Source: Bacteroidota bacterium
Lineage (GTDB): Bacteria; Bacteroidota; Bacteroidia; Cytophagales; Cyclobacteriaceae
Assembly (NCBI GenBank): GCA_027593175.1
Contig: JAQCJI010000012.1
Location: 1 to 48,371 of the forward strand
Direction: 5' to 3'
Length of the DNA: 48,371 nucleotides
Positions within the stretch are counted from its first letter, which is position 1; each line of letters starts with the position of its first letter. Below are positions 26,511-35,283 of this stretch, one piece after another. Below the pieces are notes generated by a model that saw only the letters and a list, made by a program, of their open reading frames with translations, did not search any database and was not told where the DNA came from. The position numbers were made by a program, and so were the translations under genes.

Positions 26511-27845
26511 TTAATTGGGTCTCTTGGATGTAGTTAGTGAAAGCTTGTCTCCTGAAGGTCCTTTACACTGTTGGAAAGGGCTGGAATCGCTAAAGGAGTC
26601 AATGTTATCCTCGCCTTCCATCAGGTAGAAGCGGGTAAAGCGAAGAGACTCCATATTGGGCTCCTGGATGCAGACCCGCATGGGGTTGCTATCAATGGAG
26701 GCACTTACGGTCTCGTCCCAAATTCCATCGTAAATGATATCTTGGGTTTTTAGCCAACCATGGGCATTGTACAGGCTGACCAACTGTCCCAATTCCCTGG
26801 TGAGGTCAGGTAGGTTGATCCAAGATCCCCGATCGTATTGGTTGTCGTGCAGGGAAATGTCAGAGGTGTAGGGAGACCAGTTGGGTGCCTCGGCAGGGAA
26901 TCCAGTTACCTGGTAGCTAGCGATAGCCACACCATAGGTTTTGTTTCGTAGGATACGGTTGTTGAAAATCTCTACCTCTTTGGCTGCCAGTAAGACAATG
27001 CCGGATCCAGGAGGGATCATTGTGACAGTATTGCCGTTAGGTCCATCCCCCAGTGGGGTAGCAAAATTCTCGTGGTTGTTGTCTACAATGTCATTGTCGT
27101 AGATGCGTGTTTGCCGGCCATCTCCTTTAGGTAGACCTGGCAGGTTAAATACTAGGATTCCACCCGCATTGTCTCGGGCCGTATTTCCATAGACTTCGGC
27201 GCGGTCACAGTTTTCGATTTCTATTCCTGCCACATTGCCAAAGGCCAGGGAGTTTTTGACGACTATATCTTCGGATTGACCTATATAGATTCCCGCATCT
27301 TTGGAATGTGAGGCGATGCATTCATCGATCAGCACATTTTTACATTGGACAGGATAGATGGCATAGGTACCATTTTTGGATTTGTCCCCGTTGGTCCAGG
27401 TTACATTGATCTTCCGAAAAATGATGCCATCCGTATGCTGCGCTTTGATTCCATCGCCTGGTGCATCCTCGATGCTCAGGTTTTCGATGCTGATGTCTTT
27501 GCCGACAATTTTTACCCCCTCGCCTCCAGATTTCAGGTTTCTAAAGGAGAGTACCGTTTGGTCCATTCCATCCCCTTGGATGCGAATTGCGGTTTTGTTA
27601 TCTAGGATCAGCTGCGTTTTGAGTTCATAAAACCCAGCGGGGATATGGATGGTGCTGGAATCTTCTGCCAGGATAAATGCTTCCACCAAAGCCTCTACTT
27701 CGTTCAATGATGCACGACGGAGGCCGGAACTATCAAAGGTTTGTTCATTGGATTGTGAGCCGCAGCTCAAGAGCAGTAGTCCTAAAAAAAATAAGAGAAG
27801 GGATCGAATCATGCTGCGTACAATTTGTGCACCCTTGATTGCCAT
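26511..27845 (-). CDS. Parallel beta-helix repeat lipoprotein, partner of the diheme cytochrome
   Basis: 444 residues (433 from the ATG at 27812, which gives a signal peptide ending LLLLSC, a lipobox). The body is a right-handed beta-helix with short repeats of the N-[ILV]-x-x-N-x pattern: KNVLIDECIASHSKDAGIYI, then EDIVVKNSLAFGNVAGIEIE, then RAEVYGNTARDNAGGILVF. NLPGLPKGDGRQTRIYDN and PPGSGIVLLAAKEVEIFNN follow. It belongs to the TIGR03805-type family that pairs with the diheme cytochrome. Such folds often bind or cleave polysaccharide, but no lyase catalytic residues can be named. The first gene of the two-gene unit. Confidence 0.9.
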   Translation of the reverse strand: MAIKGAQIVRSMIRSLLLFFLGLLLLSCGSQSNEQTFDSSGLRRASLNEVEALVEAFILAEDSSTIHIPAGFYELKTQLILDNKTAIRIQGDGMDQTVLSFRNLKSGGEGVKIVGKDISIENLSIEDAPGDGIKAQHTDGIIFRKINVTWTNGDKSKNGTYAIYPVQCKNVLIDECIASHSKDAGIYIGQSEDIVVKNSLAFGNVAGIEIENCDRAEVYGNTARDNAGGILVFNLPGLPKGDGRQTRIYDNDIVDNNHENFATPLGDGPNGNTVTMIPPGSGIVLLAAKEVEIFNNRILRNKTYGVAIASYQVTGFPAEAPNWSPYTSDISLHDNQYDRGSWINLPDLTRELGQLVSLYNAHGWLKTQDIIYDGIWDETVSASIDSNPMRVCIQEPNMESLRFTRFYLMEGEDNIDSFSDSSPFQQCKGPSGDKLSLTTSKRPN

Positions 27846-28021
27846 TAATTTTTGATTGAAATTCGATTTCAGTAGTTCAAAGATTGCGTGGTAAACTAAG
27901 GTTAGTTTGGGTTTGATTTGTTAGAATTAGAAATTTGGGAAAAAATGTGAGAGATTCCAAATTCAGGAATTTTCCTTAAATTTTTTGCTAGGAACACTAA
28001 AATGTTCAAGAATAAAATTCA

Positions 28022-28054
28022 TTGACAGATAGAAATTTGGTTTTCTTATCTTAG
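28022..28054 (+). promoter_or_regulatory. Possible promoter of the outer-membrane barrel gene
   Basis: TTG at 28022-28024 and TATCTTAG at 28047-28054 fit the Bacteroidota TTG/TAnnTTTG pattern loosely, with 22 rather than about 19 bases between. It lies 29 bases before the ATG, in a 237-base divergent intergenic region. Confidence 0.3.
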
Positions 28055-28082
28055 TTTTATCAAACTATTTATCTCCCCTCCC

Positions 28083-28676
28083 ATGAAAAAAGGTGTATTG
28101 ATTCTTGCATTTTTAATTTTCACCGCTGCCGCTCAAGCTCAAATAGGGGTTCGTGCAGGTATTGGTTCGACTAACTTCTCCAATGGAGAATCTCAGCGTG
28201 CTTTCACCTCAATAACTGGAATCCATTTAGGAGCCTATTATGGACTCAGGGCAACAAACAAGTTGACGGTAGAGCCAGGTTTATTTTATTCAGGAAAAGG
28301 ATATAAAACAGTACCGCTAGGTGCATCGCAAGAAATCAAAGAGAATTTGGGTTACTTGGATATTCCCTTGTTGGCACGTTATGCTTTTAATTCTACCTTT
28401 AACTTATTTGCTGGCCCTCAGGCAGGATTTCTTCTTTCAAGAACCCGTACGAGTGGAACTGTGAAGGACACGAATGCAGAATCCCTAGGAGGGTATGAAA
28501 TTGGAGCCATTTTGGGTATGGGTTACCAGATGTCCTCTGGTGTTAACCTTCAGTTCAGTTACGATTTTGGCGTTGTACCCTTCAAATACTACGAATTTGA
28601 GGTAAATAATACCGTATTCAAACTCTCTGTAGGGTACACACTTCCTTCTAAAGCAGCGAAAGAAAAAACGGAGTAG
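28083..28676 (+). CDS. Outer-membrane beta-barrel protein (PorT/OMP_b-brl_2 family)
   Basis: 197 residues. Signal peptide KKGVLILAFLIFTAAAQAQ, then a start typical of the family (IGVRAGIGSTNFS). Alternating strands with aromatic girdles follow: LGAYYGLRATNKLTVEPGLF, YSGKGYKT, GYLDIPLLARYAF, FAGPQAGFLLS. These are the consensus blocks of small eight-stranded barrels in Bacteroidota. The function is probably structural or sensory; no enzyme motif. It ends in a short hydrophilic tail (SKAAKEKTE). Confidence 0.87.
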   Translation: MKKGVLILAFLIFTAAAQAQIGVRAGIGSTNFSNGESQRAFTSITGIHLGAYYGLRATNKLTVEPGLFYSGKGYKTVPLGASQEIKENLGYLDIPLLARYAFNSTFNLFAGPQAGFLLSRTRTSGTVKDTNAESLGGYEIGAILGMGYQMSSGVNLQFSYDFGVVPFKYYEFEVNNTVFKLSVGYTLPSKAAKEKTE

Positions 28677-28695
28677 CATTCCGTTTATTTTTTTA
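28667..28695 (+). terminator. Terminator overlapping the stops of the barrel gene and ruvC
   Basis: AACGGA / TCCGTT stem (28667-28672 and 28680-28685) followed by TATTTTTTT. The barrel stop codon sits in the loop, and the ruvC stop begins at the right arm end. Confidence 0.6.
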
Positions 28696-29260
28696 GTCTG
28701 TCAGGGTTGTCTTCTATAAAGGATTTCCATCCCTCATTTCTTCCACGCGTTTGCATCCTGCCTTCGTGAAAGTGATGGCAAAGTGCTACGGCCAGCGCAT
28801 CTGTGGCATCCAGCAGTTTGGGAAGTTCTTCAATACCTAGTAAGGTTTGAAGCATCGCTGCTACCTGCTCCTTGGAGGCATTTCCATTGCCTGTAACTGA
28901 TTGCTTGACCTTTTTTGGAGAGTATTCGGTAATGGGAATTTCTTTGGAAAGTGCGGCTGCCATCGCTACCCCTTGTGCTCGACCTAGTTTCAGCATAGAC
29001 TGCACATTGACCCCATAGAAAGGGGCCTCCAAGGCTACCGAATCAGGAGCAAATTCATCCAAAATACTAGAAATACGCTCAAATATTTTTTTGAGCTTCA
29101 GTTCATGCGTCTCGTATTTTTTGAGGTGAATGACCCCATATTGGAGGATCTTGTATTTCTTGCCTTCTGTCAAAATCAAGCCATAGCCCATCACCGTAGT
29201 GCCTGGATCGATACCTAAAATGATCTTTTCTGTGGGGAGTTTCTTTTCAGGAGCTTTCAC
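28685..29260 (-). CDS. ruvC: Crossover junction endodeoxyribonuclease RuvC
   Basis: 191 residues. It resolves Holliday junctions in recombination. The metal ligands are visible: D in ILGIDPGTTVMGYG, E in VALEAPFYGVN, and D-x-x-D in LLDATDALAVALCHH. KVKQSVTGNGNASKEQV is the family DNA-binding block. It stands alone, convergent with the barrel gene; ruvA and ruvB are not in the window. Confidence 0.96.
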   Translation of the reverse strand: MKAPEKKLPTEKIILGIDPGTTVMGYGLILTEGKKYKILQYGVIHLKKYETHELKLKKIFERISSILDEFAPDSVALEAPFYGVNVQSMLKLGRAQGVAMAAALSKEIPITEYSPKKVKQSVTGNGNASKEQVAAMLQTLLGIEELPKLLDATDALAVALCHHFHEGRMQTRGRNEGWKSFIEDNPDRLKK

Positions 29261-29404
29261 GAAACCAAGTTAAGGGAAATACAGGGAAAATCATGCGAGA
29301 GCTCCATTTGGGTGAAGAGTCTCATTTTTACGAAGTTTGAGTCCTATGAGTGCTAGCCAAATTTCCAATAAGATTCCTTAATTTTAGAAATTAGCCGAAG
29401 AATC

Positions 29405-29656
29405 ATGAGTGACGAAGAATTTGATTTATTAGACGAATTGTATTTTGTTCAGCCCTATTCAGTCCTGCAAGAGGCCTTGGGTTGGGAGGATTCCCAGCTT
29501 CTGGACACCCTTATTTTGCTTAAGAATAAGGGCTGGATCAAATGCTTTTCAGCACCAGACCGAGAATGCTTTGACTTGATAAATCTCCATGAAGTAGGGA
29601 AGGAGCTGTTATATTTAGCCACAAAAAAAGGCCTAATGGCCCACAACACCATCTAA
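29405..29656 (+). CDS. Small acidic protein upstream of the SpoIIE phosphatase
   Basis: 83 residues, no signal peptide or membrane span. SVLQEALGWEDSQLLDTLIL and LLKNKGWIKCF resemble a short winged-helix-like pattern, which would suit a small regulatory or adaptor protein, but I recognise no named family. It is followed after one base by the phosphatase GTG start, so the two are almost certainly co-transcribed and perhaps work together. Confidence 0.75.
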   Translation: MSDEEFDLLDELYFVQPYSVLQEALGWEDSQLLDTLILLKNKGWIKCFSAPDRECFDLINLHEVGKELLYLATKKGLMAHNTI

Positions 29657-29657
29657 C

Positions 29658-30872
29658 GTGCAATCGAATTACAAATACCAACGGAAAGAATTGGAGCTGA
29701 AGGCCTTGCTAGAAATTACGAAGGCAATCAATGAAAACCAATCGGAAGAGGTGCTGATCACCATCTTCAAGTTCACCTGTTTGGTACACCTAGATATCCG
29801 TTCTTTAATTCTATATGTAGCTAAGGAAGGGGACTTTGAACAGCGCATCGCTCATGGTGTAAAGTCAAAAACACCAGTTCTGCTCTTCGCCGATTCGGTA
29901 GAGGAAAATAAAAAGTCTAGCAGCTTATCTATCCGCCTCGAAGAAGGGTATTCCTTTGGAGAGCTAGAAACCTACCTCCCTGTATACCACAAGGAGAAAC
30001 TGCTGGCAATTTTGTTTTTGAAACAAAAAAATAAGGAGCTCGAATTGGACTTGGATTTTACCCAAGCCCTTGCAAATATTCTGGTCGTTGCTTTAGAGAA
30101 TAAACGCTTTACTAGATGGCATTTGGAGCAGGAAGTGGTAAAAAGGGAAATGGAAATTGCCTCGCAGGTGCAGCAACTTTTATTTCCTGCAGTTTTACCG
30201 AATACAGAATTTTTGAAGGCGGAGGTAACCTATATTCCCCACAGCAGAGTCGGGGGCGACTATTACGATTTGATTACGAGTGGTGAGGATAAATTGTATT
30301 TCTGTATCGCAGATGTGTCCGGAAAGGGAATGGCAGCCGCTCTGTTGATGTCTAATTTTCAAGCAGCACTCAGGACCTTGTTGCGAAGCCGTACAGACTT
30401 GGAAACCTTGATTCATCAACTGAATTTCACCCTATTCGATCTGACCAAAGGGGAGCGGTTTTTGACATTTTTTATTGGAGAATATGAGTTTTCAAGTGGC
30501 AACTTACGTTTTGTGAATGCAGGGCATAATCCACCGGTGTTATATGGTGCAGCGTCAGGTACCACTGAGTTTCTGGAAGCGGGTACCACGATCTTGGGTG
30601 CTTTTGAGATTGTCCCATTTTTGGAAGTAGGGATGCGAGAAGGCTTGCGAGATTTTACTATCCACCTATACACGGATGGCTTGACTGAAGCCATGAATCC
30701 GGAGGAAGAAGAGTTTGGAGAGGAGCGATTTATGGAGTTTATTGAGAAAAACAAGGATCGAGACCCTGCTCAATTTCATCTTGAATTTCGATTAGCAATG
30801 AATAAATTCTCCAAGAAAACTCCTTTTCATGATGATTTAACCCTTTTAAGCCTTCGATTTTCGAAAGGATGA
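29658..30872 (+). CDS. GAF-like sensor with C-terminal SpoIIE/RsbU serine phosphatase
   Basis: 404 residues. The N-terminal 150 form a GAF-like domain (ALLEITKAINENQSEEVLIT to FLKQKNKELELDL). A coiled linker with QVQQLLFPA follows, then the SpoIIE PP2C domain: SRVGGDYYDLI, ADVSGKGMAAALLMSNFQAA, NAGHNPPVLY, LYTDGLTEAMN, and FHDDLTLLSLRF with its acidic metal ligands. Relatives dephosphorylate anti-anti-sigma factors in partner-switching control. No kinase or anti-anti-sigma gene is in the window. GTG start; overlaps the deacetylase by 4 bases. Confidence 0.92.
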   Translation: MQSNYKYQRKELELKALLEITKAINENQSEEVLITIFKFTCLVHLDIRSLILYVAKEGDFEQRIAHGVKSKTPVLLFADSVEENKKSSSLSIRLEEGYSFGELETYLPVYHKEKLLAILFLKQKNKELELDLDFTQALANILVVALENKRFTRWHLEQEVVKREMEIASQVQQLLFPAVLPNTEFLKAEVTYIPHSRVGGDYYDLITSGEDKLYFCIADVSGKGMAAALLMSNFQAALRTLLRSRTDLETLIHQLNFTLFDLTKGERFLTFFIGEYEFSSGNLRFVNAGHNPPVLYGAASGTTEFLEAGTTILGAFEIVPFLEVGMREGLRDFTIHLYTDGLTEAMNPEEEEFGEERFMEFIEKNKDRDPAQFHLEFRLAMNKFSKKTPFHDDLTLLSLRFSKG

Positions 30873-31501
30873 GCGTGTATCAAATTCCATTTTTGCTCCC
30901 CTTTCTATATCCCAATCGGATTTGGAAAGGGCCAGCTTTGGAACAAAAAATTTCCCTCACTTTTGACGATGGGCCTGTACTGGGCACAACCGACTGGGTG
31001 GTGGAGGAATTAGCGAAGCGGGGCATGAAAGCCACTTTTTTTATGGTCGGAGATAATGTGTGCAAGCATCCTGCCTTAGCCCAAACAGTAGCGGCAGCAG
31101 GGCATCAAATTGGGAATCATACTTACCATCACTTGTCTGGCTGGAAAACGGCCATTCAAGCATATTTGGAAGATGTTGCAGCTTGCGATGTTATCCTTGC
31201 CAATACCTTAGGGGAAGTGCCTCAGTTTTTTCGCCCGCCTTATGGTTGGATGAGCTCAGGGCAAGCCAAGGGGCTGGCTGCAGCTAAGAAAATTGTGATG
31301 TGGAATTTGCTGAGTTATGATTTTCATTCGAATTTATCTTCGGAGAAATTGATTCGGGTCTGTACTTCGAGAACAGCTCCTGGAATGATTATCGTATTTC
31401 ATGATCAGCAGAAAACCAAGGAGCAACTGAAGAGGATTTTGCCCTGCTACTTAGATTTTTTAATAGGTGAAGGATATACAACACAGCTGTTGGAAGGCTA
31501 G
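30869..31501 (+). CDS. Polysaccharide deacetylase (NodB) family protein
   Basis: 210 residues. NodB motifs: ISLTFDDGPVLGTT (metal Asp), then GHQIGNHTYHHLS (His pair), then FFRPPYGW, and near the C-terminus IIVFHDQQKT. These enzymes remove N- or O-acetyl groups from peptidoglycan or chitin-like glycans with a metal. No clear signal peptide is present; the start VYQIPFLLPFLYPNRIWKG could be a membrane-associating segment. Coupled to the phosphatase by ATGA overlap. Confidence 0.9.
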   Translation: MSVYQIPFLLPFLYPNRIWKGPALEQKISLTFDDGPVLGTTDWVVEELAKRGMKATFFMVGDNVCKHPALAQTVAAAGHQIGNHTYHHLSGWKTAIQAYLEDVAACDVILANTLGEVPQFFRPPYGWMSSGQAKGLAAAKKIVMWNLLSYDFHSNLSSEKLIRVCTSRTAPGMIIVFHDQQKTKEQLKRILPCYLDFLIGEGYTTQLLEG

Positions 31502-31616
31502 TGGGCTACTGGGTCTAACACAGTAATTTTTTAAACCAATCTGTTCCTTTCGGGATATTGCATGTATACTTTCTTATTTTTGACGCATAATTGTTAGTTT
31601 AACCCTCCTTTCCTTC

Positions 31617-32393
31617 ATGCAGTTGATCGATACCCACGCCCATATTTATTCTAGCAAGTTTGATGCAGATCGGGATCAGGTCATGGAAGAGATTCGTGCT
31701 GCGGGTGTTTCAAAGATTTTTATGCCCAATGTGGATGTGGATAGCATTGACCGCATGCTGGACTGTGAGGCACGCTACAGGGACTTGTGTGTGCCGATGA
31801 TGGGATTGCATCCTTGCGAAGTAGGCGATGATTTTGAGGCGCAGTTACAGGTTATGGAGAACTGGCTCAACACCCGTCCGTTTGCTGCGGTGGGAGAGAT
31901 TGGTACTGATTTGTACTGGGATAAAACGAACCTAGATCGGCAGCTTAAGGCCCTGGAGATTCAGGTGGGATGGGCGAAAGCCAAGGAGCTGCCTATTGTA
32001 TTGCACTGCAGGGAGTCCATGGAACTGACCATTGAATTTATTGAAAAAGCGCACAATAGTAAGTTGAGAGGAATATTTCATTGCTTTACAGGAACTTTGG
32101 TCCAAGCAAAACGCATTGTAGAGATGGGATTTTTACTCGGAATTGGAGGCGTCGTAACCTATAAAAATGGAGGCTTGGATCAGGTGATCCCGTATATTGG
32201 GTTGGAGCATTTGGTATTGGAAACAGACGCTCCCTATTTGTCTCCGGTTCCACATCGTGGAAAGCGAAATTCTCCTGCTAATTTACCCTTTGTGGCGGAG
32301 CGAGTAGGTGCCCTCCTTCAAATACCTGCTGCACTAGTAGCGGAAGCCACTAGTGCACAAGCACTTCAACTGTTTACAAGGATCGAAAAATGA
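31617..32393 (+). CDS. tatD: TatD-family metal-dependent DNase/hydrolase
   Basis: 258 residues, an amidohydrolase-like barrel. Metal ligands appear in IDTHAHIYSSKFDAD, AVGEIGTDLYW, LPIVLHCRESME, GIFHCFTG and LETDAPYLSPVPHRGKRN. Typical family members act on 3'-DNA or D-aminoacyl groups. It overlaps the asparaginase start by 4 bases and forms a two-gene unit with it. Confidence 0.94.
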   Translation: MQLIDTHAHIYSSKFDADRDQVMEEIRAAGVSKIFMPNVDVDSIDRMLDCEARYRDLCVPMMGLHPCEVGDDFEAQLQVMENWLNTRPFAAVGEIGTDLYWDKTNLDRQLKALEIQVGWAKAKELPIVLHCRESMELTIEFIEKAHNSKLRGIFHCFTGTLVQAKRIVEMGFLLGIGGVVTYKNGGLDQVIPYIGLEHLVLETDAPYLSPVPHRGKRNSPANLPFVAERVGALLQIPAALVAEATSAQALQLFTRIEK

Positions 32394-33457
32394 ATTACAA
32401 AATCGTTCGTCTTAATACCGGAATCAAAACAAGCAAGGCTTCCTCTGTTCTGATTATCTATACAGGAGGTACCTTGGGGATGTCCTACGACAAGTCAGGT
32501 GCTTTGGTACCCTTCAATTTTGGTCAGATTTTGGAGAAGATTCCAATTCTTTCCAACATGAATATTGCCATCACGGTGATTTCATTTCCCGAACCCATCG
32601 ACTCTTCCAATGTGACGATGAGTCATTGGAAGGATATGGCCTATATCATCACAGAGAATTACGACAGCTACGATGGCTTTGTCGTGTTACATGGCACAGA
32701 TACCATGGCCTACTCTGCTTCCATGTTGAGTTACATGCTAGAGGGCTTAAATAAGCCCGTTATATTTACAGGAGCACAGCTGCCGATCTCGGCCATGCGT
32801 TCCGATGCACGAGAAAATTTAATGACCTCTTTGGAAATTGCAACTGCCAAGTCTAAGGGCAGACCTATTGTTCCGGAAGTTTGTATTTTCTTTAACCACA
32901 TGTTGCTGCGGGGTAACCGTTCCAAAAAGGTACAAAGTGTCCATTTTGATGCCTTTGAATCGGAAAACTACCCCATTCTAGCGGAGGCGGGCATTGTGAT
33001 TGACTACAATGCGACGGCCATTCGACCCTACGAGCCCAATCGAAAGTTGATCAATCGGAGTAAACTGGACAATGGGGTAATGATTGTAAAACTTTTTCCT
33101 GGGATTACCGAAAAAATTTTAGATGCTTGTTTTGCTATTACAGGCTTACGAGGCGTGGTCTTAGAAACTTATGGGTCAGGAAATAGTCCTTCCATTGGCT
33201 GGTTTATGAAGTCTTTGGAATCCGCAATTAAGAAGGGCTTGATCCTCTTGAATGTGTCTCAGTGCAATGGAGGTCGCGTGATTCAAGGGCGATACGAAAC
33301 GAGCAAGGAGTTACTAGCGGTAGGAGTAGTTAGTGGGGCAGATATGACTACAGAGGCAGCGGTCACCAAGCTAATGTTCTTGCTGGGGCAAAAGTTAAGT
33401 CAGGAGGAGATTTGCTTGCAACTCACGCAGTCCATTGCGGGGGAGATCAGTACCTAA
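32390..33457 (+). CDS. ansA: Type I (cytoplasmic) L-asparaginase
   Basis: 355 residues. It hydrolyses asparagine to aspartate and ammonia. The first nucleophile Thr is in LIIYTGGTLGMSYD and the second in VVLHGTDTMAYSASMLSYML. FTGAQLPISAMRSDARENLM and VVLETYGSGNSPS are the other asparaginase blocks. No signal peptide, so cytoplasmic type I. Four-base overlap with tatD. Confidence 0.95.
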   Translation: MNYKIVRLNTGIKTSKASSVLIIYTGGTLGMSYDKSGALVPFNFGQILEKIPILSNMNIAITVISFPEPIDSSNVTMSHWKDMAYIITENYDSYDGFVVLHGTDTMAYSASMLSYMLEGLNKPVIFTGAQLPISAMRSDARENLMTSLEIATAKSKGRPIVPEVCIFFNHMLLRGNRSKKVQSVHFDAFESENYPILAEAGIVIDYNATAIRPYEPNRKLINRSKLDNGVMIVKLFPGITEKILDACFAITGLRGVVLETYGSGNSPSIGWFMKSLESAIKKGLILLNVSQCNGGRVIQGRYETSKELLAVGVVSGADMTTEAAVTKLMFLLGQKLSQEEICLQLTQSIAGEIST

Positions 33458-33545
33458 TTTTTTTAATTTCCGAATGCCGTTTGGAATCGGCAGGAATAAT
33501 TTTTTTCTTTGCACTCCGATTCGCGTAGCGGATCAAACCACAAAA

Positions 33546-33633
33546 AGAGAGGTGTCCGAGTGGTTGAAGGAGCACGCCTGGAAAGTGTGTATACTCCAAA
33601 AGGGTATCGAGGGTTCGAATCCCTCTCTCTCTG
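33546..33633 (+). tRNA. tRNA-Ser (anticodon GGA)
   Basis: An 88-nt class II tRNA. Acceptor strands AGAGAGG and TCTCTCT pair (one G-U), discriminator G as in serine tRNAs. The anticodon stem CACGC/GTGTG encloses CTGGAAA, anticodon GGA (codons UCC/UCU). A long variable arm and T arm GAGGGTTCGAATCCCTC follow. CCA is not encoded. Confidence 0.97.
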
Positions 33634-33638
33634 CACAC

Positions 33639-33675
33639 AAAAAAGCCCTTATTTCATTGGAATAAGGGCTTTTTT
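33639..33675 (+). terminator. Rho-independent terminator of tRNA-Ser
   Basis: AAAAAAGCCCTTATT / AATAAGGGCTTTTTT, a 15-bp perfect stem with a 7-base loop, 6 bases after the tRNA. Confidence 0.92.
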
Positions 33676-33756
33676 GTGATTTTTCTGGAGTATCTATCAA
33701 TCGGAAAGTATGGATACAGAATTTCTAAAATAAGATTTCTAGACTACTCTCCTTCC

Positions 33757-34188
33757 TTATTTTGCCATAGCCATCCCCTCCTGGCTCCAAGCTTGAATCC
33801 CCCCTTGCAAGTGGTAAACCTTGGTGTAGCCCTGCTGGAGTAGCATTCGTGCAGCTTCCTCGCTGCGTGCACCCACGGCACAGTAGAGGTACAGTTCCTG
33901 GCCTTTGGAGATTTGGCTGACCTGGTCTAGGAAATTGGGACTGTAAAAATCGATGACTAACGCGCCTTCAATTTTCCCTTGTGCCACTTCCCCTGCCGTG
34001 CGTACATCTAAGAGGGTGCCTTTGGAACTCTTGGCAGCAAAGTCTTGGACAGTTAGGGTGACTACTGAGCCTCCTGCAGTGGTGGATGAGCTTGCGGTCG
34101 CTGCCTTGCTCACTTCGGAACTAGAAGGGGATTGGCAGGCAATACTAGTGAAGAACAAAATTAGGGTGGAAAAAAGAGTCGATTTCAT
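33757..34188 (-). CDS. Rhodanese-like domain lipoprotein
   Basis: 143 residues. A signal peptide ends SIAC (Cys18 as lipid anchor), then a Ser/Thr-rich linker, then a single rhodanese domain with DVRTAGEVAQGKIEGALVID and active-site loop YCAVGARSEEAA, Cys near residue 103. It would handle sulfane sulfur outside the cytoplasm, at the membrane. It lies between tRNA-Ser and the prenyltransferase; no obvious operon partner. Confidence 0.92.
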   Translation of the reverse strand: MKSTLFSTLILFFTSIACQSPSSSEVSKAATASSSTTAGGSVVTLTVQDFAAKSSKGTLLDVRTAGEVAQGKIEGALVIDFYSPNFLDQVSQISKGQELYLYCAVGARSEEAARMLLQQGYTKVYHLQGGIQAWSQEGMAMAK

Positions 34189-34284
34189 GGGTCAATTTTT
34201 TTATAAAATTAGAGAATTTAGAATACCCTCTTTGTGAGTAAAGACACAGAAAAGATCCCTGGAAGTAGGTCTTGCTAGCTACTC

Positions 34285-35142
34285 CTACAAAAATGCCATA
34301 CTCAAGGTTCCTACAAGCATAATTGCTTTCGCCAAGGCACTCAGTTGCGTAAACTGTTCCTTGCGATCTGCACGGTAGATGAGCCACATAAACCAGCAAA
34401 AAACCAGTCCCATGCCCCCAAAATAATAATACAGGTGCGTAAGATTGAGTTGGAAGGTGACGGTAAGAATGGCTCCTACAAAGGTGATGGCAATGGAGTA
34501 GATCACCTGTTTAGTTTTGCGAAAACCAAGGATAATGGGAAGGGTTTTGGAGCCATGCACTTGGTCCCCATGTTGATCTTTAAGGTCTTTGAGCAGTTCC
34601 CGGATAAGGTTTAAGAAAAACGCGAATAGTGCGTAGGTAAATACGAATAATTCATTTTTCTGGTAATAGTAGCCCAAAAGGTAAATAGAGAGTCCTGTCA
34701 AAAAAGCGACAGCAACATTTCCAATAAAGGGCTTCCGCTTGAGCCGATTGCAATACCACCAGAGCAGCAACCCAGCAAAAAATATAAGGGTAGCAATTCG
34801 AGGAGCAACTAACCATCCCAACCCTATAGCAATCAAGTTAAAAAGACTATTAAGGGCTAAGATTACTCTTCGCTTAATGCCCTTTCCAACCACCACCTCC
34901 TTGGGGCGGTTGATGTAGTCGATTTTCACATCGTAGTAGTCGTTGATCATGTAGCCCGCTGCTGTAACCAGCACAGTGGCCATTAGAAGTAGGTAAAGTC
35001 GGTAATCCTGCAGAACAGGAAGACCTTGGGCATTGGTTTTAATCAGGAAGTGGGCAGTCATGCCCTGCGTAAAGGCAATCAGTAGCAAATTGATAGGTCT
35101 GCTGATTCTAAAAAGGCCCCGAAGTGACAAGGTTTTTTCCAT
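34285..35142 (-). CDS. UbiA-family prenyltransferase
   Basis: 285 residues with about eight membrane spans. The two Asp-rich motifs are MINDYYDVKIDYINRPKE and LIRELLKDLKDQHGDQ. Related Bacteroidota proteins are often named geranylgeranylglycerol-phosphate geranylgeranyltransferase, but MenA- or heme O-type substrates cannot be excluded from sequence alone. Menaquinone biosynthesis would fit the genome's respiratory chain, which is inference. 96 bases upstream of the rhodanese gene on the same strand. Confidence 0.9.
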   Translation of the reverse strand: MEKTLSLRGLFRISRPINLLLIAFTQGMTAHFLIKTNAQGLPVLQDYRLYLLLMATVLVTAAGYMINDYYDVKIDYINRPKEVVVGKGIKRRVILALNSLFNLIAIGLGWLVAPRIATLIFFAGLLLWWYCNRLKRKPFIGNVAVAFLTGLSIYLLGYYYQKNELFVFTYALFAFFLNLIRELLKDLKDQHGDQVHGSKTLPIILGFRKTKQVIYSIAITFVGAILTVTFQLNLTHLYYYFGGMGLVFCWFMWLIYRADRKEQFTQLSALAKAIMLVGTLSMAFL

Positions 35143-35283
35143 TAGCTTGATTGCAACTTAAAAATAAGAGAATTGTGGGATGAATCTGTGATTATTTTAA
35201 GGTCTTCCCTCCGACATTCTAGTTCATTTTTTAGGTATGGAAAAATACTTTTTCTTAACTTGAATTTTTAGACCCAATGACCC

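Noticed and set aside
33447-33638. Minus-strand frame beginning MCRERGIRTLDTLLEYTHF
   Set aside because: It lies across the tRNA-Ser on the opposite strand; the RGIRTLD type of frame is a well-known annotation artefact of tRNA-Ser genes.
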